Shown: positions 25,670-37,039, numbered from the stretch's first letter. The stretch is DNA of 64,000 nucleotides from Mycobacterium nebraskense (GCF_002102255.1 NZ_LQPH01000151.1:62001-126000); one strand, 5' to 3'. Made by a program: numbers and translations. Notes: generated by a model not told the origin, from the sequence alone.

Positions 25670-26317
25670 CTAACGCCTCCGGCCGAGCACCCAACCCAGC
25701 AACAGCGCGGCGAGCACGGCCAGCACCAGCGGGGCATACTTCTTGAGCTGGTCGCCGCCGGCGAGCTCGAGCAGATCGATGGGTTCGGGCTCGGCGGCGG
25801 GAGCGGCGTGGCGCGGCTCCGGGATGCGCCCGACCTGCGACGGGCCCTCCGGTGTGGCCGGCGCCGGCACCGATTCGGCGGCGAGCTTGGCTTCGAGCGA
25901 CTCCACGAACTGCCCCAGCAGCTTCTCCGACACCTGCTGCAGCATGCCGCTGCCGAACTGGGCCAGCTTGCCGACGATCTTCAGGTCGGTGTCGACGGCG
26001 ACGCTGGTCTTCTCGCCGTCCGCCTGTAGCTGGGCGGTGACCGTCGCGGCCGCGTTGCCGGTGCCGCGCGTCTCCTTGCCCTTGGCGTCGATGACCGCGC
26101 GGTACTGGCCGCGGTCCTGCTCGACGAAACGGACCTTGCCACTGAACTCGCTGGTGACCGGCCCCACCTTGACCTTGACCTTGCCGGAATAGTCCTCACC
26201 CTCGTGGCCGGTGAGCTGCGCGCCCGGCATCAGCGGAATCACCTGCTCCAGGTCGCACAGCACGTCCCAGGCCTGGTCGATCGGCGCGCTGACGGTGAAC
26301 TGGTTGGCGATCTTCAT
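25670..26317 (-). CDS. coxG: CoxG-like SRPBCC protein with C-terminal membrane anchor
   Basis: A 215-residue protein. Residues 1-145 are a CoxG/SRPBCC hydrophobic-cavity domain (FTVSAPIDQAWDVLCDLEQVIPLMPGAQL, GPVTSEFSGKVRF). A Pro- and Glu-rich linker follows, then a membrane helix at about 192-211 (APLVLAVLAALLLGWVLG) ending in RRR. CoxG is thought to recruit CO dehydrogenase to the inner membrane, and the C-terminal anchor fits that. It lies between the CoxE-like and CoxD-like genes, with 6- and 12-base gaps. Confidence 0.85.
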   Translation of the reverse strand: MKIANQFTVSAPIDQAWDVLCDLEQVIPLMPGAQLTGHEGEDYSGKVKVKVGPVTSEFSGKVRFVEQDRGQYRAVIDAKGKETRGTGNAAATVTAQLQADGEKTSVAVDTDLKIVGKLAQFGSGMLQQVSEKLLGQFVESLEAKLAAESVPAPATPEGPSQVGRIPEPRHAAPAAEPEPIDLLELAGGDQLKKYAPLVLAVLAALLLGWVLGRRR

Positions 26318-26329
26318 CCGGGGGTCCTC

Positions 26330-27208
26330 TCACATGCTGCTGTATTCGATGAACGCTTCGCGAATCAGCGTACGGTCGTCGGGAGTCTTGGCCAGCGCCC
26401 CCAGGCTGACCAGCGCGGCGGGATCGGCCAAGTCGGCGACGCCGAGCGACACCAGGGCGGCGACCCAGTCGATCGTCTCGGCCACGCCCGGGGGCTTGTC
26501 CAGGTCGAGATCGCGTGCGCTGCCGACGAATTGGGTGACGTGCTCGATCAGCGGGGTGGCGGCGCCCGGCACCGTCCGGCGCACGATCGCGGCCGCCCGG
26601 GAGGCCTCCGGGTAGTCGATCCAGTGGTACAGGCAGCGGCGGCGCAGCGCGTCGTGCAGGTCGCGGCTGCGGTTGGAGGTGAGCACCGCGATAGGGGGCC
26701 GTTCGGCGACGAAGGTGCCCAGCTCGGGGACGGTGACAGCGGCTTCGCCGAGGAACTCCAGGAGCAGCGCCTCGAATTCGTCGTCGGCCCGATCGATCTC
26801 GTCGATCAGCAGCACCGGTGGGGTGGGGCCGCGATGCCGCACGCAGCGCAGGATGGGCCGGTCGACCAGGTAGGCCTCGGTGTACAGATCGGCCTCGTCA
26901 AGGGCGGCCCCGCGGGCCTCGGCCAACCGGATGGACAGCAGCTGGCGCTGGTAGTTCCAGTCGTAGAGCGCCTCGCTGGCGGTCAGCCCTTCATAACACT
27001 GCAGCCGGACCAACGGTGTATCCAACACCGCCGCAAGCGTTTTCGCGGCGGTGGTCTTGCCGACGCCCGGCTCGCCTTCCAACAGCAGCGGCCGGCCCAG
27101 CGTGACCGCGAGATAGATCGCGGATGCGGTACCGGTGTCGAGCAGGTAGTCCCGCGCATCGAACCGGGCGATCACGTCGTCGACGTCGCTGAACACTGCC
27201 GGCGTCAT
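26330..27208 (-). CDS. coxD: MoxR-type AAA+ ATPase, CoxD-like
   Basis: A 292-residue AAA+ ATPase. Walker A is LLEGEPGVGKTTAAKTLA near residue 45, Walker B is VLLIDEIDRADDEFEALLLEFL near 138, sensor 1 is LTSNRSRDL, and the Arg finger region is LRRRCLYHWIDYP. In the CO dehydrogenase system CoxD is needed to build the copper-sulfur-molybdenum site together with CoxE. The ATG at 27208 overlaps the stop of the XdhC-YHS gene (ATGA); the longer frame to 27241 is not supported. It corresponds to Rv0370c (recalled). Confidence 0.87.
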   Translation of the reverse strand: MTPAVFSDVDDVIARFDARDYLLDTGTASAIYLAVTLGRPLLLEGEPGVGKTTAAKTLAAVLDTPLVRLQCYEGLTASEALYDWNYQRQLLSIRLAEARGAALDEADLYTEAYLVDRPILRCVRHRGPTPPVLLIDEIDRADDEFEALLLEFLGEAAVTVPELGTFVAERPPIAVLTSNRSRDLHDALRRRCLYHWIDYPEASRAAAIVRRTVPGAATPLIEHVTQFVGSARDLDLDKPPGVAETIDWVAALVSLGVADLADPAALVSLGALAKTPDDRTLIREAFIEYSSM

Positions 27209-28085
27209 GCGCCGGCTTTCCCCGCGAACGCCGTGCGGCATCCGGGGCCGCAGAACCAGTAGTCGGTGCCGGCCCGCCGCAGATGCTCGGCGGCGGGCCC
27301 GATCGGCACGGTCATGCCGCAGACCGGGTCGATGGCCTCGAGGGGGCCGCGCTCGGGCACGACGGCGCGGCCCAGGCCGCCGCGCACGCCGGCGACGAGT
27401 TCGGCGGCGATGGACACGGCGATCTCCGCCGGGGTCTTGGCGCCGATGTTCAATCCGACCGGCGTGTGGATGCGGGCCCGTTCGGCGTCGGACAGTTCGA
27501 TCTCGTTGAGGATCGCGGCGCCGCGTATCTTGCTGGCCACCAAGCCGATATACCCGACGCCGTTGTCCAGTGCGGTACGGATGATTTCGGCTTCCGGGCC
27601 GCCATGGCTGGCAATCACTATGGCGGTTGGAAAGGCGGTGGTGTCGGCCATGTCTGCGTCACGACTGACCTCATAACCCAGCACACCGCAGATTTGAGTT
27701 AAGGCGTCGGCGATCGGCGTCGCCCCGTAGATCCGGATCATCGGCGGCGGCAGCTGCGGCGTCAGGAAGATCTCCAGCGACCCGCCGGACAGGCACGGGT
27801 TCACGACGACGCAGGCGCCGGGCGCCTCGGGAAAGTGGACGTCGCCGTCGGGTAGCACCCGCAGCAAAACGCTTTCGTTGGTTTGCAGCGCGCCCAGCGC
27901 CGCCTTGCGGACGGAGTTCTGCGCGCACTGGCCGCCGACGAAGCCCTCGATGGTGCCGTCCGCCAACAGGATTGCCTCGTCGCCGGGGTACGCCGAGGCG
28001 GGCGGCTGGGCACGCACCACGGTCGCGCGAACGAACGGTGTGCGCGCGGCCAGTAGTTGCTGAGCCCGTTCGCTGATGACGCTCA

Positions 28086-28086
<1 letters not shown>
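27205..28086 (-). CDS. XdhC/CoxI-family maturation factor with C-terminal YHS domain
   Basis: A 293-residue protein. Residues 1-100 are the XdhC_CoxI N-domain (FVRATVVRAQPPASAYPGDEAILLADGTIEGFVGGQCAQNSV). Residues about 125-240 are the Rossmann C-domain (IRIYGATPIADALTQICGVLGYEV, GYIGLVASKIRGAAIL, TPVGLNIGAKTPAEIAVSIAAELV). Residues about 255-290 are a YHS metal-binding domain (DPVCGMTV and FCGPGCRTAF). XdhC proteins protect and sulfurate the molybdenum cofactor before insertion. It sits directly behind coxL with an ATGA overlap and occupies the place of Rv0372c (recalled). Confidence 0.83.
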
Positions 28087-30490
<2,404 letters not shown>

Positions 30491-30494
<4 letters not shown>

Positions 30495-30970
30495 GAGGTG
30501 GCCTCCACAGCGGTGCCGTTCTTGGCGGCCCATTGGATGGAGCGCACGATCGTGGTGTATCCGGTGCACCGGCAGATCTGTCCGGAGATCGCCTCGCGGA
30601 TGGTCTCCTCGTCGGGGTCGGGGTCGCGGTCGAGCAGCGCGCGGGCGGTGATCATCATTCCCGGTGTGCAGAATCCGCACTGCAACCCGTGACAGCGCAT
30701 GAACCCTTCCTGCACCGGGTCCAGTTGGCCATTCACGGCCAAGCCTTCCACGGTTCGCACGCTGTGCCCGGAGGCCATCACGGCCAGCATCGTGCAGGAC
30801 TTCACCGGCACGCCGTCGACGTCGACCACGCACGTCCCGCAGTTGCTGGTGTCACACCCCCAGTGAGTTCCGGTGAGCCGCAGCTGATCCCGCAGGAAAT
30901 GCACCAGCAGCATCCGGGGTTCGACATCGGCGCTCACCTGCTCGCCGTTCACCGTCATGTTCACCTGCAT
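30491..30970 (-). CDS. coxS: CO dehydrogenase small subunit, two [2Fe-2S] clusters
   Basis: A 159-residue iron-sulfur subunit. The N-terminal plant-type cluster is CDTSNCGTC then SCTML (Cys near 39, 44, 47 and 59). The C-terminal helical-domain cluster is CHGLQCGFCTPGM and CRCTGY (Cys near 99, 102, 134 and 136). It passes electrons from the Mo site of CoxL to the FAD of CoxM. It begins 2 nt after the coxM stop and overlaps coxL by ATGA. Confidence 0.95.
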
Positions 30971-30972
30971 TG

Positions 30973-31854
30973 CTAGTTACCCCTTTGTTCGCGCACCCGC
31001 TGCGCGGCCGTGCGCAAGGTGCGGATGGTCAGTTCGGAGGCCAGGTGCCGCTTGTATTCGGCGCTGCCGCGGACATCGGTCGCCGGATCGCAGGCCGCGC
31101 CGGCCCGCCGGCCCGCCTCGGCGAAAACCTCCTCGGTGGCCGGCTGGCCGACCAGGGCCGCCGAGAGCTCGGCCAACGCGGCCGGATCGGAATTCACCGC
31201 CGTCAGGTCGACGCGCGCGGCGGCGATCTGATCGCCGTCCAGGGCGATCGCCGCGCCGGCGGCCGTGACCGCCCAGTCGCCCACCCGGCGCTCCACCTTG
31301 GCATACGCGCTGGAGCTGTTGTGCCGCACCGGGATCCGTACCTCGATGAGCATCTCGTTGGCGGCCAGCGTCGTCTCGTACGGCCCGGCCAGGAAGTCGT
31401 CGATCGCGATCTCGCGTTCACCGGACGGCCCCCGGGCCAGGCACACCGCGTCCAGCACGGTGCACACCGTCGACAGGTCCTCGGCGGGATCCGCCTGGCA
31501 GAGCGAACCGCCCAGGGTGCCGCGATTGCGCACCACCGGGTCGGCGATCACGCGCTCGGCATCCCGGAAGATCGGGCACACGGCGGCCAGGGTGTCGGAC
31601 TCCAGGATCTCGCGGTGCCGGGTCATCGCGCCGATGCGCACCAGGGTCGGATCGGTGATCACGTATCCGAGTTCGAGCGCGAGATCGTTGATGTCGACGA
31701 GGTATTCGGGGTTGGCGATGCGCAGCTTCATCATCGGCAGCAGGCTGTGCCCGCCGGCGACGATGCGCGCCCCCTCCCCCAACCGATCCAGCAGTCCGAT
31801 CGCGTGGTCGACGCTGGTCGCGCGTTCGTATTCGAAGGGCCCGGGTACTTGCAT
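30973..31854 (-). CDS. coxM: CO dehydrogenase medium subunit, FAD-binding
   Basis: A 293-residue flavoprotein subunit. The FAD pyrophosphate motifs are AGGHSLLPMMKLR near residue 32 and RNRGTLGGSLCQADPAED near 112, matching the AGGHS and TIGG elements of CoxM. The rest of the VAO/PCMH-type fold and the CO_deh_flav_C domain follow. The ATG at 31854 (MQVPGPFEY) is preferred to 31890 because the FAD domain starts there. It is the second gene of the operon after the XdhC-like gene, with a 43-base gap. Confidence 0.93.
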   Translation of the reverse strand: MQVPGPFEYERATSVDHAIGLLDRLGEGARIVAGGHSLLPMMKLRIANPEYLVDINDLALELGYVITDPTLVRIGAMTRHREILESDTLAAVCPIFRDAERVIADPVVRNRGTLGGSLCQADPAEDLSTVCTVLDAVCLARGPSGEREIAIDDFLAGPYETTLAANEMLIEVRIPVRHNSSSAYAKVERRVGDWAVTAAGAAIALDGDQIAAARVDLTAVNSDPAALAELSAALVGQPATEEVFAEAGRRAGAACDPATDVRGSAEYKRHLASELTIRTLRTAAQRVREQRGN

Positions 31855-31897
31855 GCGCCACAGTCTCAGCCCCGCTGACAGGGGCGTCAATAGCGAG

Positions 31898-33058
31898 TTA
31901 AGTAATCCCTGAACTAGCCGTGAAGTCGTCCTCTACCTGCGCGTCGTGGTGGATCCGCCCGACGATCTGGGCCAGCGGGCGGCCCCCGCCGCCCCAGCGC
32001 TTGGCGATGATGTCGGCGGCGATCGAGACCGCGGTCTCCTCCGGGGTGCGCGCGCCGAGGTCCAGCCCGATGGGGCTGGACAGCCGGCTCAGCTCGGCGT
32101 CGGTCAGCCCGGCGGCTTTGAGCCGGCCCACGCGGTCGTCGTGGGTGCGGCGCGAACCCATCGCGCCGATGTAGCCGACCTCGGGCAGGCGCAGCGCCAC
32201 CTCGAGCACGGGCACGTCGAACTTCGGGTCGTGGGTGAGCACGCAGATCACCGTGTGGCGGTCGATGGTGCCCGCCTCGGCCTGGGCGGCCAGATAGCGG
32301 TGGGGCCAATCGACGACGACGTCGTCGGCCGTCGGGAAGCGCGCCCGCGTGGCGAACACCGGGCGGGCGTCGCACACGGTGACGCGGTAGCCGAGGAAGG
32401 AACCCTGCCGCGCCAGCGCGGCAGCGAAGTCGATCGCACCGAACACCAGCATGCGCGGCGGCGGCGCATAGCTGGACACGAAGACCTCCATGCCGTCGCC
32501 GAGCCGCTGCCCGTCGGGCCCGTACTTGAGGACCTCGCTGCGACCCAGCGCGAGCAGGCCGCGCGCGTCGTCGGCGACCGCGGCGTCGGCACGCGCCGAA
32601 CCCAGCGATCCCGCCATCCCGTCGGGCCGGATGACGACCCGCCGGCCGACCCACGCCGGGTCCGGGTGGGCGATGACGGTGGCGGTCGCCACCGCGCGAC
32701 GCTCGGCGATGTCGTCGGCCACCGCGCCGAGGTCGGGAAACGACTCGCGCGAAATCGGCTCGACGAACACGTCGATGACGCCGCCGCACGTCAGGCCGAC
32801 CGCGAACGCGTCGTCGTCGCTGACGCCGTAGCGTTCCAGCCGTGCCGCTCCGGTTTTCGCCGACTCGGTGGCGAGGTCGTACACCGCGCCCTCCACGCAG
32901 CCACCCGACACCGACCCGGTGACCGAGCCGTCCGGCGCCACCACCATCGCGGCTCCCGGCGGACGCGGCGCGGACCGGAAGGTGCGCACCACCGTCCCCA
33001 GCCCCGCGGTGTCACCGGCGCGCCAGATCGACATCAGCTCGGCAAGCACGTCACGCAC
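31898..33058 (-). CDS. XdhC/CoxI-family protein, first gene of the cox operon (Rv0376c type)
   Basis: A 386-residue protein with the XdhC_CoxI N-domain (VVRTFRSAPRPPGAAMVVAPDGSVTGSVSGGCVEGAVYD) and the Rossmann XdhC C-domain (MLVFGAIDFAAALARQGSFLGYRVTVCD, HDPKFDVPVLEVALRLPEVGYIGAMGSRRT, GLDLGARTPEETAVSIAADIIA). It probably delivers sulfurated molybdenum cofactor to CoxL. Two paralogous XdhC-type proteins therefore bracket the structural genes; this one lacks a YHS domain and is about 90 residues longer. The GTG at 33058 is only 23 bases from the divergent LysR gene. Confidence 0.87.
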   Translation of the reverse strand: MRDVLAELMSIWRAGDTAGLGTVVRTFRSAPRPPGAAMVVAPDGSVTGSVSGGCVEGAVYDLATESAKTGAARLERYGVSDDDAFAVGLTCGGVIDVFVEPISRESFPDLGAVADDIAERRAVATATVIAHPDPAWVGRRVVIRPDGMAGSLGSARADAAVADDARGLLALGRSEVLKYGPDGQRLGDGMEVFVSSYAPPPRMLVFGAIDFAAALARQGSFLGYRVTVCDARPVFATRARFPTADDVVVDWPHRYLAAQAEAGTIDRHTVICVLTHDPKFDVPVLEVALRLPEVGYIGAMGSRRTHDDRVGRLKAAGLTDAELSRLSSPIGLDLGARTPEETAVSIAADIIAKRWGGGGRPLAQIVGRIHHDAQVEDDFTASSGIT

Positions 33059-33081
33059 CCGTCCAACGTAGGCTGACAGCC

Positions 33082-34047
33082 ATGACCCCGGCTCAACTTC
33101 GGGCCTATTCGGCGGTGGTTCGCCTCGGCTCGGTGCGGGCCGCGGCCGCGGAGCTGGGTGTTTCCGACGCCGGCGTCTCGATGCTCGTTACGGCGCTGCG
33201 CAAGGAGCTCGACGACCCGTTGTTCACCCGGACCGGTGCCGGGTTGGCGTTCACGCCCGGCGGCCTGCGGCTGGCCAGCCGCGCCGTCGAAATCCTGGGT
33301 CTGCAGCAACAAACCGCGATCGAAGTCACCGAGGCCGCCCACGGGCGCCGGCTACTGCGGATCGCCGCGTCGACCACCTTCGCCGAACACGCCGCACCCG
33401 GGCTGATCGAGCTCTTCTCGTCGCGGGCCGACGACCTGTCGGTCGAGTTGAGCGTGCATCCGACGAGCCGGTTTCGCGATCTGATCTGCTCGCGCGCCGT
33501 GGACATCGCGATCGGCCCGGCCAGCGAGAGTTCGGTCGGCTCGGACGACTCGCTGTTCGTGCGGCCCTTCCTGAAGTATCAGATCATCGCCGTCGCAGCG
33601 CCCAATAGCCCTCTGGCCGTTGGCGTTCCGACGCCCGCGTTGCTGCGTCAGCAGCAGTGGATGCTGGGCCCGTCGGCGGGCGGGGTGGACGGCGAGACCG
33701 CAACGATGCTGCGCGACTTGGCGATTCCGGAGTCGCAGCAGCGGATCTTCCAGAGCGACGCGGCCGCCCTCGAGGAGGTGCAGCGGGTCGGCGGGATCAC
33801 GTTGACCGTCGGCTTCGCGGTCGCCAAGGACCTGGCCGCCGGCCGGCTGACCCATGTGCACGGTCCGGGGCTGGACCGGTCGGGCGAGTGGTGCGCGGCG
33901 ACGTTGGCGCCCTCGGTCCGTCAGCCGGCCGTGTCGGAACTGGTCCGCTTCATCACCACTCCGCGCTGCACACAGGCGATGATCCGCGGATCCGGCGTGG
34001 GCGTCACCCGGTTTCGCCCGAAGGTGCACGTAACTCTATGGAGCTGA
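33082..34047 (+). CDS. LysR-type regulator, probable CO dehydrogenase regulator (CutR-like)
   Basis: A 321-residue LysR-type activator. The N-terminal winged helix-turn-helix is AQLRAYSAVVRLGSVRAAAAELGVSDAGVSMLVTALRKELDDPLFTRTGAGL, and the C-terminal periplasmic-binding-like effector domain follows from about residue 90. It is divergent to the cox operon with a 23-base gap. In Mycobacterium sp. JC1 the LysR-type CutR activates CO dehydrogenase genes from the same position (established knowledge), so the same role is likely here. It corresponds to Rv0377 (recalled). So short a gap means its binding site must run into coding sequence. Confidence 0.85.
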   Translation: MTPAQLRAYSAVVRLGSVRAAAAELGVSDAGVSMLVTALRKELDDPLFTRTGAGLAFTPGGLRLASRAVEILGLQQQTAIEVTEAAHGRRLLRIAASTTFAEHAAPGLIELFSSRADDLSVELSVHPTSRFRDLICSRAVDIAIGPASESSVGSDDSLFVRPFLKYQIIAVAAPNSPLAVGVPTPALLRQQQWMLGPSAGGVDGETATMLRDLAIPESQQRIFQSDAAALEEVQRVGGITLTVGFAVAKDLAAGRLTHVHGPGLDRSGEWCAATLAPSVRQPAVSELVRFITTPRCTQAMIRGSGVGVTRFRPKVHVTLWS

Positions 34048-34105
34048 ACGGGTTTGGCCTCACCTGTCACAGCAGCACCAGATTCCCGACCCGTATGTGG
34101 TCTGC

Positions 34106-34137
34106 GAATTTGATATCGCATGCGATATCAAATTCGA
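34106..34137. promoter_or_regulatory. 32-bp perfect palindrome, orphan operator-like site
   Basis: Bases 34106-34121 (CGAATTTGATATCGCA) are the exact reverse complement of 34122-34137, giving 16-base arms with no spacer and no mismatch. It is AT-rich in a GC-rich genome. It lies between the 3' ends of two convergent genes, so it is not placed before any recognised start, and it lacks the GC stem and U-run of a terminator. It looks like a binding site for a dimeric repressor. The 127-base region holds no other recognised feature. Confidence 0.75.
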
Positions 34138-34174
34138 GGATGAGCGCATACCCCCGAAGGCATTCGACGGCGTG

Positions 34175-34819
34175 CTACCAGGCCTGGGTCAGGTCCGCGT
34201 GCTGCCGAATCCAGGCGTGCATGGCGATCCCGGCGGCCACGCCGGCGTTGATGCTGCGGGTCGAGCCGAACTGGGCGATCGACACGGTCATCGCCGCGCC
34301 CGTCCGGATGTCGTCGGTGATGCCCGGACCCTCCTGACCGAACACCAGCAGGCACTCCCGCGGCAACGCGGTCTCCTCGAGACGGACCGCCCCCGGCACG
34401 TTGTCCACCGCGACCACCGTCAGCCCGGCACCGGCCGCGAAGCCCAGCAGTTCGGCGGTGCTGTCGTGGTGGCACAGCCGCTGATAGCGGTCGGTCACCA
34501 TGGCGCCGCGGCGATTCCAGCGCCGCCGGCCCACGATGTGCACGGTGTGCACCGCGAACGCGTTGGCGGTGCGCACCACGGAGCCGATGTTGGCGTCGTG
34601 CCCGAAGTTCTCGATCGCCACATGCAGCGGTTGCCGGCGCCGATCGATGTCGGCGATGATCGCCTCCCGCGTCCAATAGCGGTAGGCGTCGACGACGTTG
34701 CGAGTGTCGCCCTCGCGCAACAGGACTGGGTCATACCGCGGGTCGTCGGGCGCCTCGCCCACCCAGGGCCCGACCCCGCCGGCCGGTGCGCCCCACTCGG
34801 TCGGCCCCGGATCGGTCAT
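34175..34819 (-). CDS. TrmH/SpoU-family RNA 2'-O-methyltransferase (Rv0380c type)
   Basis: A 214-residue SPOUT methyltransferase. The three family motifs are present: VAIENFGHDANIGSVVRTANAF near residue 78, LLVFGQEGPGI near 160, and VSIAQFGSTRSINAGVAAGIAMHAW near 180. The fold binds SAM in a knotted C-terminal region and methylates a ribose of tRNA or rRNA; the target is unknown. The ATG at 34819 overlaps the lipoprotein stop (ATGA). Confidence 0.88.
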   Translation of the reverse strand: MTDPGPTEWGAPAGGVGPWVGEAPDDPRYDPVLLREGDTRNVVDAYRYWTREAIIADIDRRRQPLHVAIENFGHDANIGSVVRTANAFAVHTVHIVGRRRWNRRGAMVTDRYQRLCHHDSTAELLGFAAGAGLTVVAVDNVPGAVRLEETALPRECLLVFGQEGPGITDDIRTGAAMTVSIAQFGSTRSINAGVAAGIAMHAWIRQHADLTQAW

Positions 34820-35715
34820 CGCGGCGTCCACACGCCGGCGTGGGTGCCGTCGACCGCGACCGTCGCGTAGAGCAACGCCTCGTTGATCTCGCCCTGGGTG
34901 CACAGCGAGGCGCTGACGTGCACCGCGTCCAGTGCGGCGTCGGGCAGGATCAGCACCGACGATCCGTACGCCGAGCAGGCCGGGTTCAGCCCGGGGCCGG
35001 GCAGGGTCGGCGACGCGAGCAGCATCAGCGGGCCGCCGCGTTTGGCCGAGTCGTCGCGGTACCTGGCCGCGATGCCGTCGGCTTCCAGGCCCAGCAGCAT
35101 GTAGCCGTTCCCGTTGAACGCCGCGGGATCGCCGAGCTGCGCCTTGGTCATCGGGGCGCCGTCGGCGCGCCAGGCCGACAGGCTGGTGGTCTTGACGGCC
35201 AGGCCGGTGTCGTTGGCGTTGGTGGGCATCAGCCCCACCGGAAACGCGGCCGGGTAGGCCGCCGAGGTGTTCGGGATCCGGTCGCGCGGCGAGTAGCCGT
35301 ACACGCCACGGACCTGGCTCCGATCCTTAAGCGGCCCAAGGCAAACCGTGCCGGTGAGCCGGTCGCCGGGGGCCGACAGCGGCGAGTGGACGTCGGGCGC
35401 TTTGGCCGTCGCGCGGTCGCAGCTGCCCAGTCCGGTCGACTCGATCGGGTGCGACAGCGCGCCGTAGAGCCCGAACCGGATGTCCTCGGGTTTGGCGTGC
35501 GGCGCGTGCGGGTCCGCCGCGGAGGCGTCGACGTCGATGAGCACGTAGTCGCCGTCCCAGCGCAGGTTCGACACCGCCATGTTCCAGCCGAGCAGCGAAA
35601 GCGATTCCCCGAAGTGCGCGCCCTGGGCGCCGTACGGGCGAACCGGCTGGCTGGAGCCCGAGCAGCCCGTCAGGAAGGCCAGCAGGCAGGCCGCCGTCGC
35701 GAGGAAGGTGCGCAC
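34816..35715 (-). CDS. Lipoprotein (Rv0381c type)
   Basis: A 299-residue exported protein with a signal sequence and lipobox (ATAACLLAFLTGC, Cys near residue 18), so the mature form is likely lipid-anchored on the outer face of the membrane. The rest is a beta-rich domain without a recognised motif; three further Cys (GSCDRA, TVCLGP, ASLCTQ) plus PACSAY could form two disulfides. It is coupled to the RNA methyltransferase by a 4-base overlap and follows pyrE by 12 bases. Function unknown. Confidence 0.8.
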   Translation of the reverse strand: MRTFLATAACLLAFLTGCSGSSQPVRPYGAQGAHFGESLSLLGWNMAVSNLRWDGDYVLIDVDASAADPHAPHAKPEDIRFGLYGALSHPIESTGLGSCDRATAKAPDVHSPLSAPGDRLTGTVCLGPLKDRSQVRGVYGYSPRDRIPNTSAAYPAAFPVGLMPTNANDTGLAVKTTSLSAWRADGAPMTKAQLGDPAAFNGNGYMLLGLEADGIAARYRDDSAKRGGPLMLLASPTLPGPGLNPACSAYGSSVLILPDAALDAVHVSASLCTQGEINEALLYATVAVDGTHAGVWTPR

Positions 35716-35727
35716 AGCGATGACGGC

Positions 35728-36276
35728 CTAGCCCAGCCCCAGATCGGCAAGGCCCAGCACGCTGCGGTACGGCAGACCCTCGGCCTGGATCGCCTCCGCG
35801 GCGCCGGTGGCACGGTCCACGACCGTGGCCACGCCGACCACCTGGCCGCCCGCCTCTTGGACGGCGCGCACCGCCGTCAGCGCCGACGCGCCCGTGGTGC
35901 TGGTGTCCTCGACGACCAACGCCCGCTTACCGGCGACCTCGGATCCCTCGATAAGGCGTTGCATCCCATGGGTTTTCGCGGACTTGCGCACCACGAACGC
36001 GTCGATCGGGCGGCCGGGCGCGTGCATGACGGCCGTGGCCACCGGGTCGGCGCCCAGGGTCAGCCCGCCGACCACGGCGTAGTCCCAGTCGCTGGTGAGG
36101 TCGCGCATCAGCGCGCCGATCAAGGCCGAGGCCCGGTGGTGCAGGGTCGCGCGGCGCAGGTCGACGTAGTAGTCGGCCTCCTTGCCCGACGACAGCGTCA
36201 CCCGGCCGTGCACCACCGACAGCTTGCGCACCAGCTCGGCCAGCTCCGCGCGCAGGTCAGGTCCGGCCACGGCCAC
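35728..36276 (-). CDS. pyrE: Orotate phosphoribosyltransferase
   Basis: A 182-residue PRPP-dependent enzyme that makes OMP in pyrimidine synthesis. The PRPP-binding motif is ALVVEDTSTTGASAL near residue 118. VTLSSGKEADYYVDLR near 26 and AVVGGLTLGADPVATAV near 68 are family-specific. The start is uncertain: the GTG at 36276 overlaps the SDR stop by 20 bases and a GTG at 36270 is equally possible. Confidence 0.92.
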   Translation of the reverse strand: MAVAGPDLRAELAELVRKLSVVHGRVTLSSGKEADYYVDLRRATLHHRASALIGALMRDLTSDWDYAVVGGLTLGADPVATAVMHAPGRPIDAFVVRKSAKTHGMQRLIEGSEVAGKRALVVEDTSTTGASALTAVRAVQEAGGQVVGVATVVDRATGAAEAIQAEGLPYRSVLGLADLGLG

Positions 36277-37039
36277 CGCCGATTCGCTTGGTCACGGCCC
36301 GCATCAAGGTCCGCGGAATCATCCGCTCGGCCGCGGTGATCGCCTTGTATTGCAGGCCCGGGATGCTGATCACCTTGCCGCGGGCGACATCGGCCAGGCT
36401 TTGGTTCACCACGTCGTCCACCTCGAGCCACATGAACGACGGCGAGTCGGCCATGTCGATCCCGGCCCGGGCGTGAAATTCCGTGCGCACGTAACCCGGG
36501 CACACGGCGTGCACGCCCACACCGGTGCCCTGCAGGCCGACGGACAGGCCCTCGCTGAACGAGATCACCCACGCCTTGGACGCCGAATAGGTCGACCCCC
36601 GTCCCGGCACCAGCCCGGCCACGCTGGCGATGTTGATGACGGTGCCCGCGCCGGCGTCGAGCATGGCCGGCAGTGCCGCCCGGGTGAGATGCATGACCGC
36701 GGTGACGTTGACGTCGAGTTGCGACTGCAGCAGCGCGGGATCGGTTGCCCAGAAGTCGCCGGAGGTGCCGAAGCCGGCGTTGTTCACCAGGACCCGCACT
36801 CCCTGGGCCAGCCGTTCGCAGACCTTGTCGCGGCCGGCGCGATCCGCCAGGTCGGCGGGCAACACCTCGATGCTGCCGGCCCGGTCTTCCAGTTCCCGAG
36901 CCAGTTCCCGCAACCGGTCCACGTCGCGGGCGACCAGGACCAGGTCGTAGCCGTCGCTCGCATAGCGTCGCGCGTAGCCGGCGCCGATCCCGGACGTGGG
37001 CCCGGTGATCAGAGCGACGGGACGAGGCATGAGCGACAT
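36257..37039 (-). CDS. Short-chain dehydrogenase/reductase
   Basis: An SDR of about 260 residues. The cofactor motif is ALITGPTSGIGAGYARRYA near residue 10, then NNAG near 88 and the active site Ser in NIASVAGLVPGRGS followed by YSASKAW. The Arg in LVLVARDVDRL suggests NADP(H) preference. It resembles the DltE-like mycobacterial SDRs whose substrates are unknown. Starts at 37039 (MSLMPRP) or 37030 (MPRPVAL) are both plausible. It lies between ttfA and pyrE on the same strand. Confidence 0.83.
   Translation of the reverse strand: MSLMPRPVALITGPTSGIGAGYARRYASDGYDLVLVARDVDRLRELARELEDRAGSIEVLPADLADRAGRDKVCERLAQGVRVLVNNAGFGTSGDFWATDPALLQSQLDVNVTAVMHLTRAALPAMLDAGAGTVINIASVAGLVPGRGSTYSASKAWVISFSEGLSVGLQGTGVGVHAVCPGYVRTEFHARAGIDMADSPSFMWLEVDDVVNQSLADVARGKVISIPGLQYKAITAAERMIPRTLMRAVTKRIGGGRGRT

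Noticed and set aside
34106..34175. Toxin-antitoxin operon at the 32-bp palindrome
   Set aside because: Neither strand next to the palindrome encodes a recognisable antitoxin or toxin; the short frames are shadows of the RNA methyltransferase gene.
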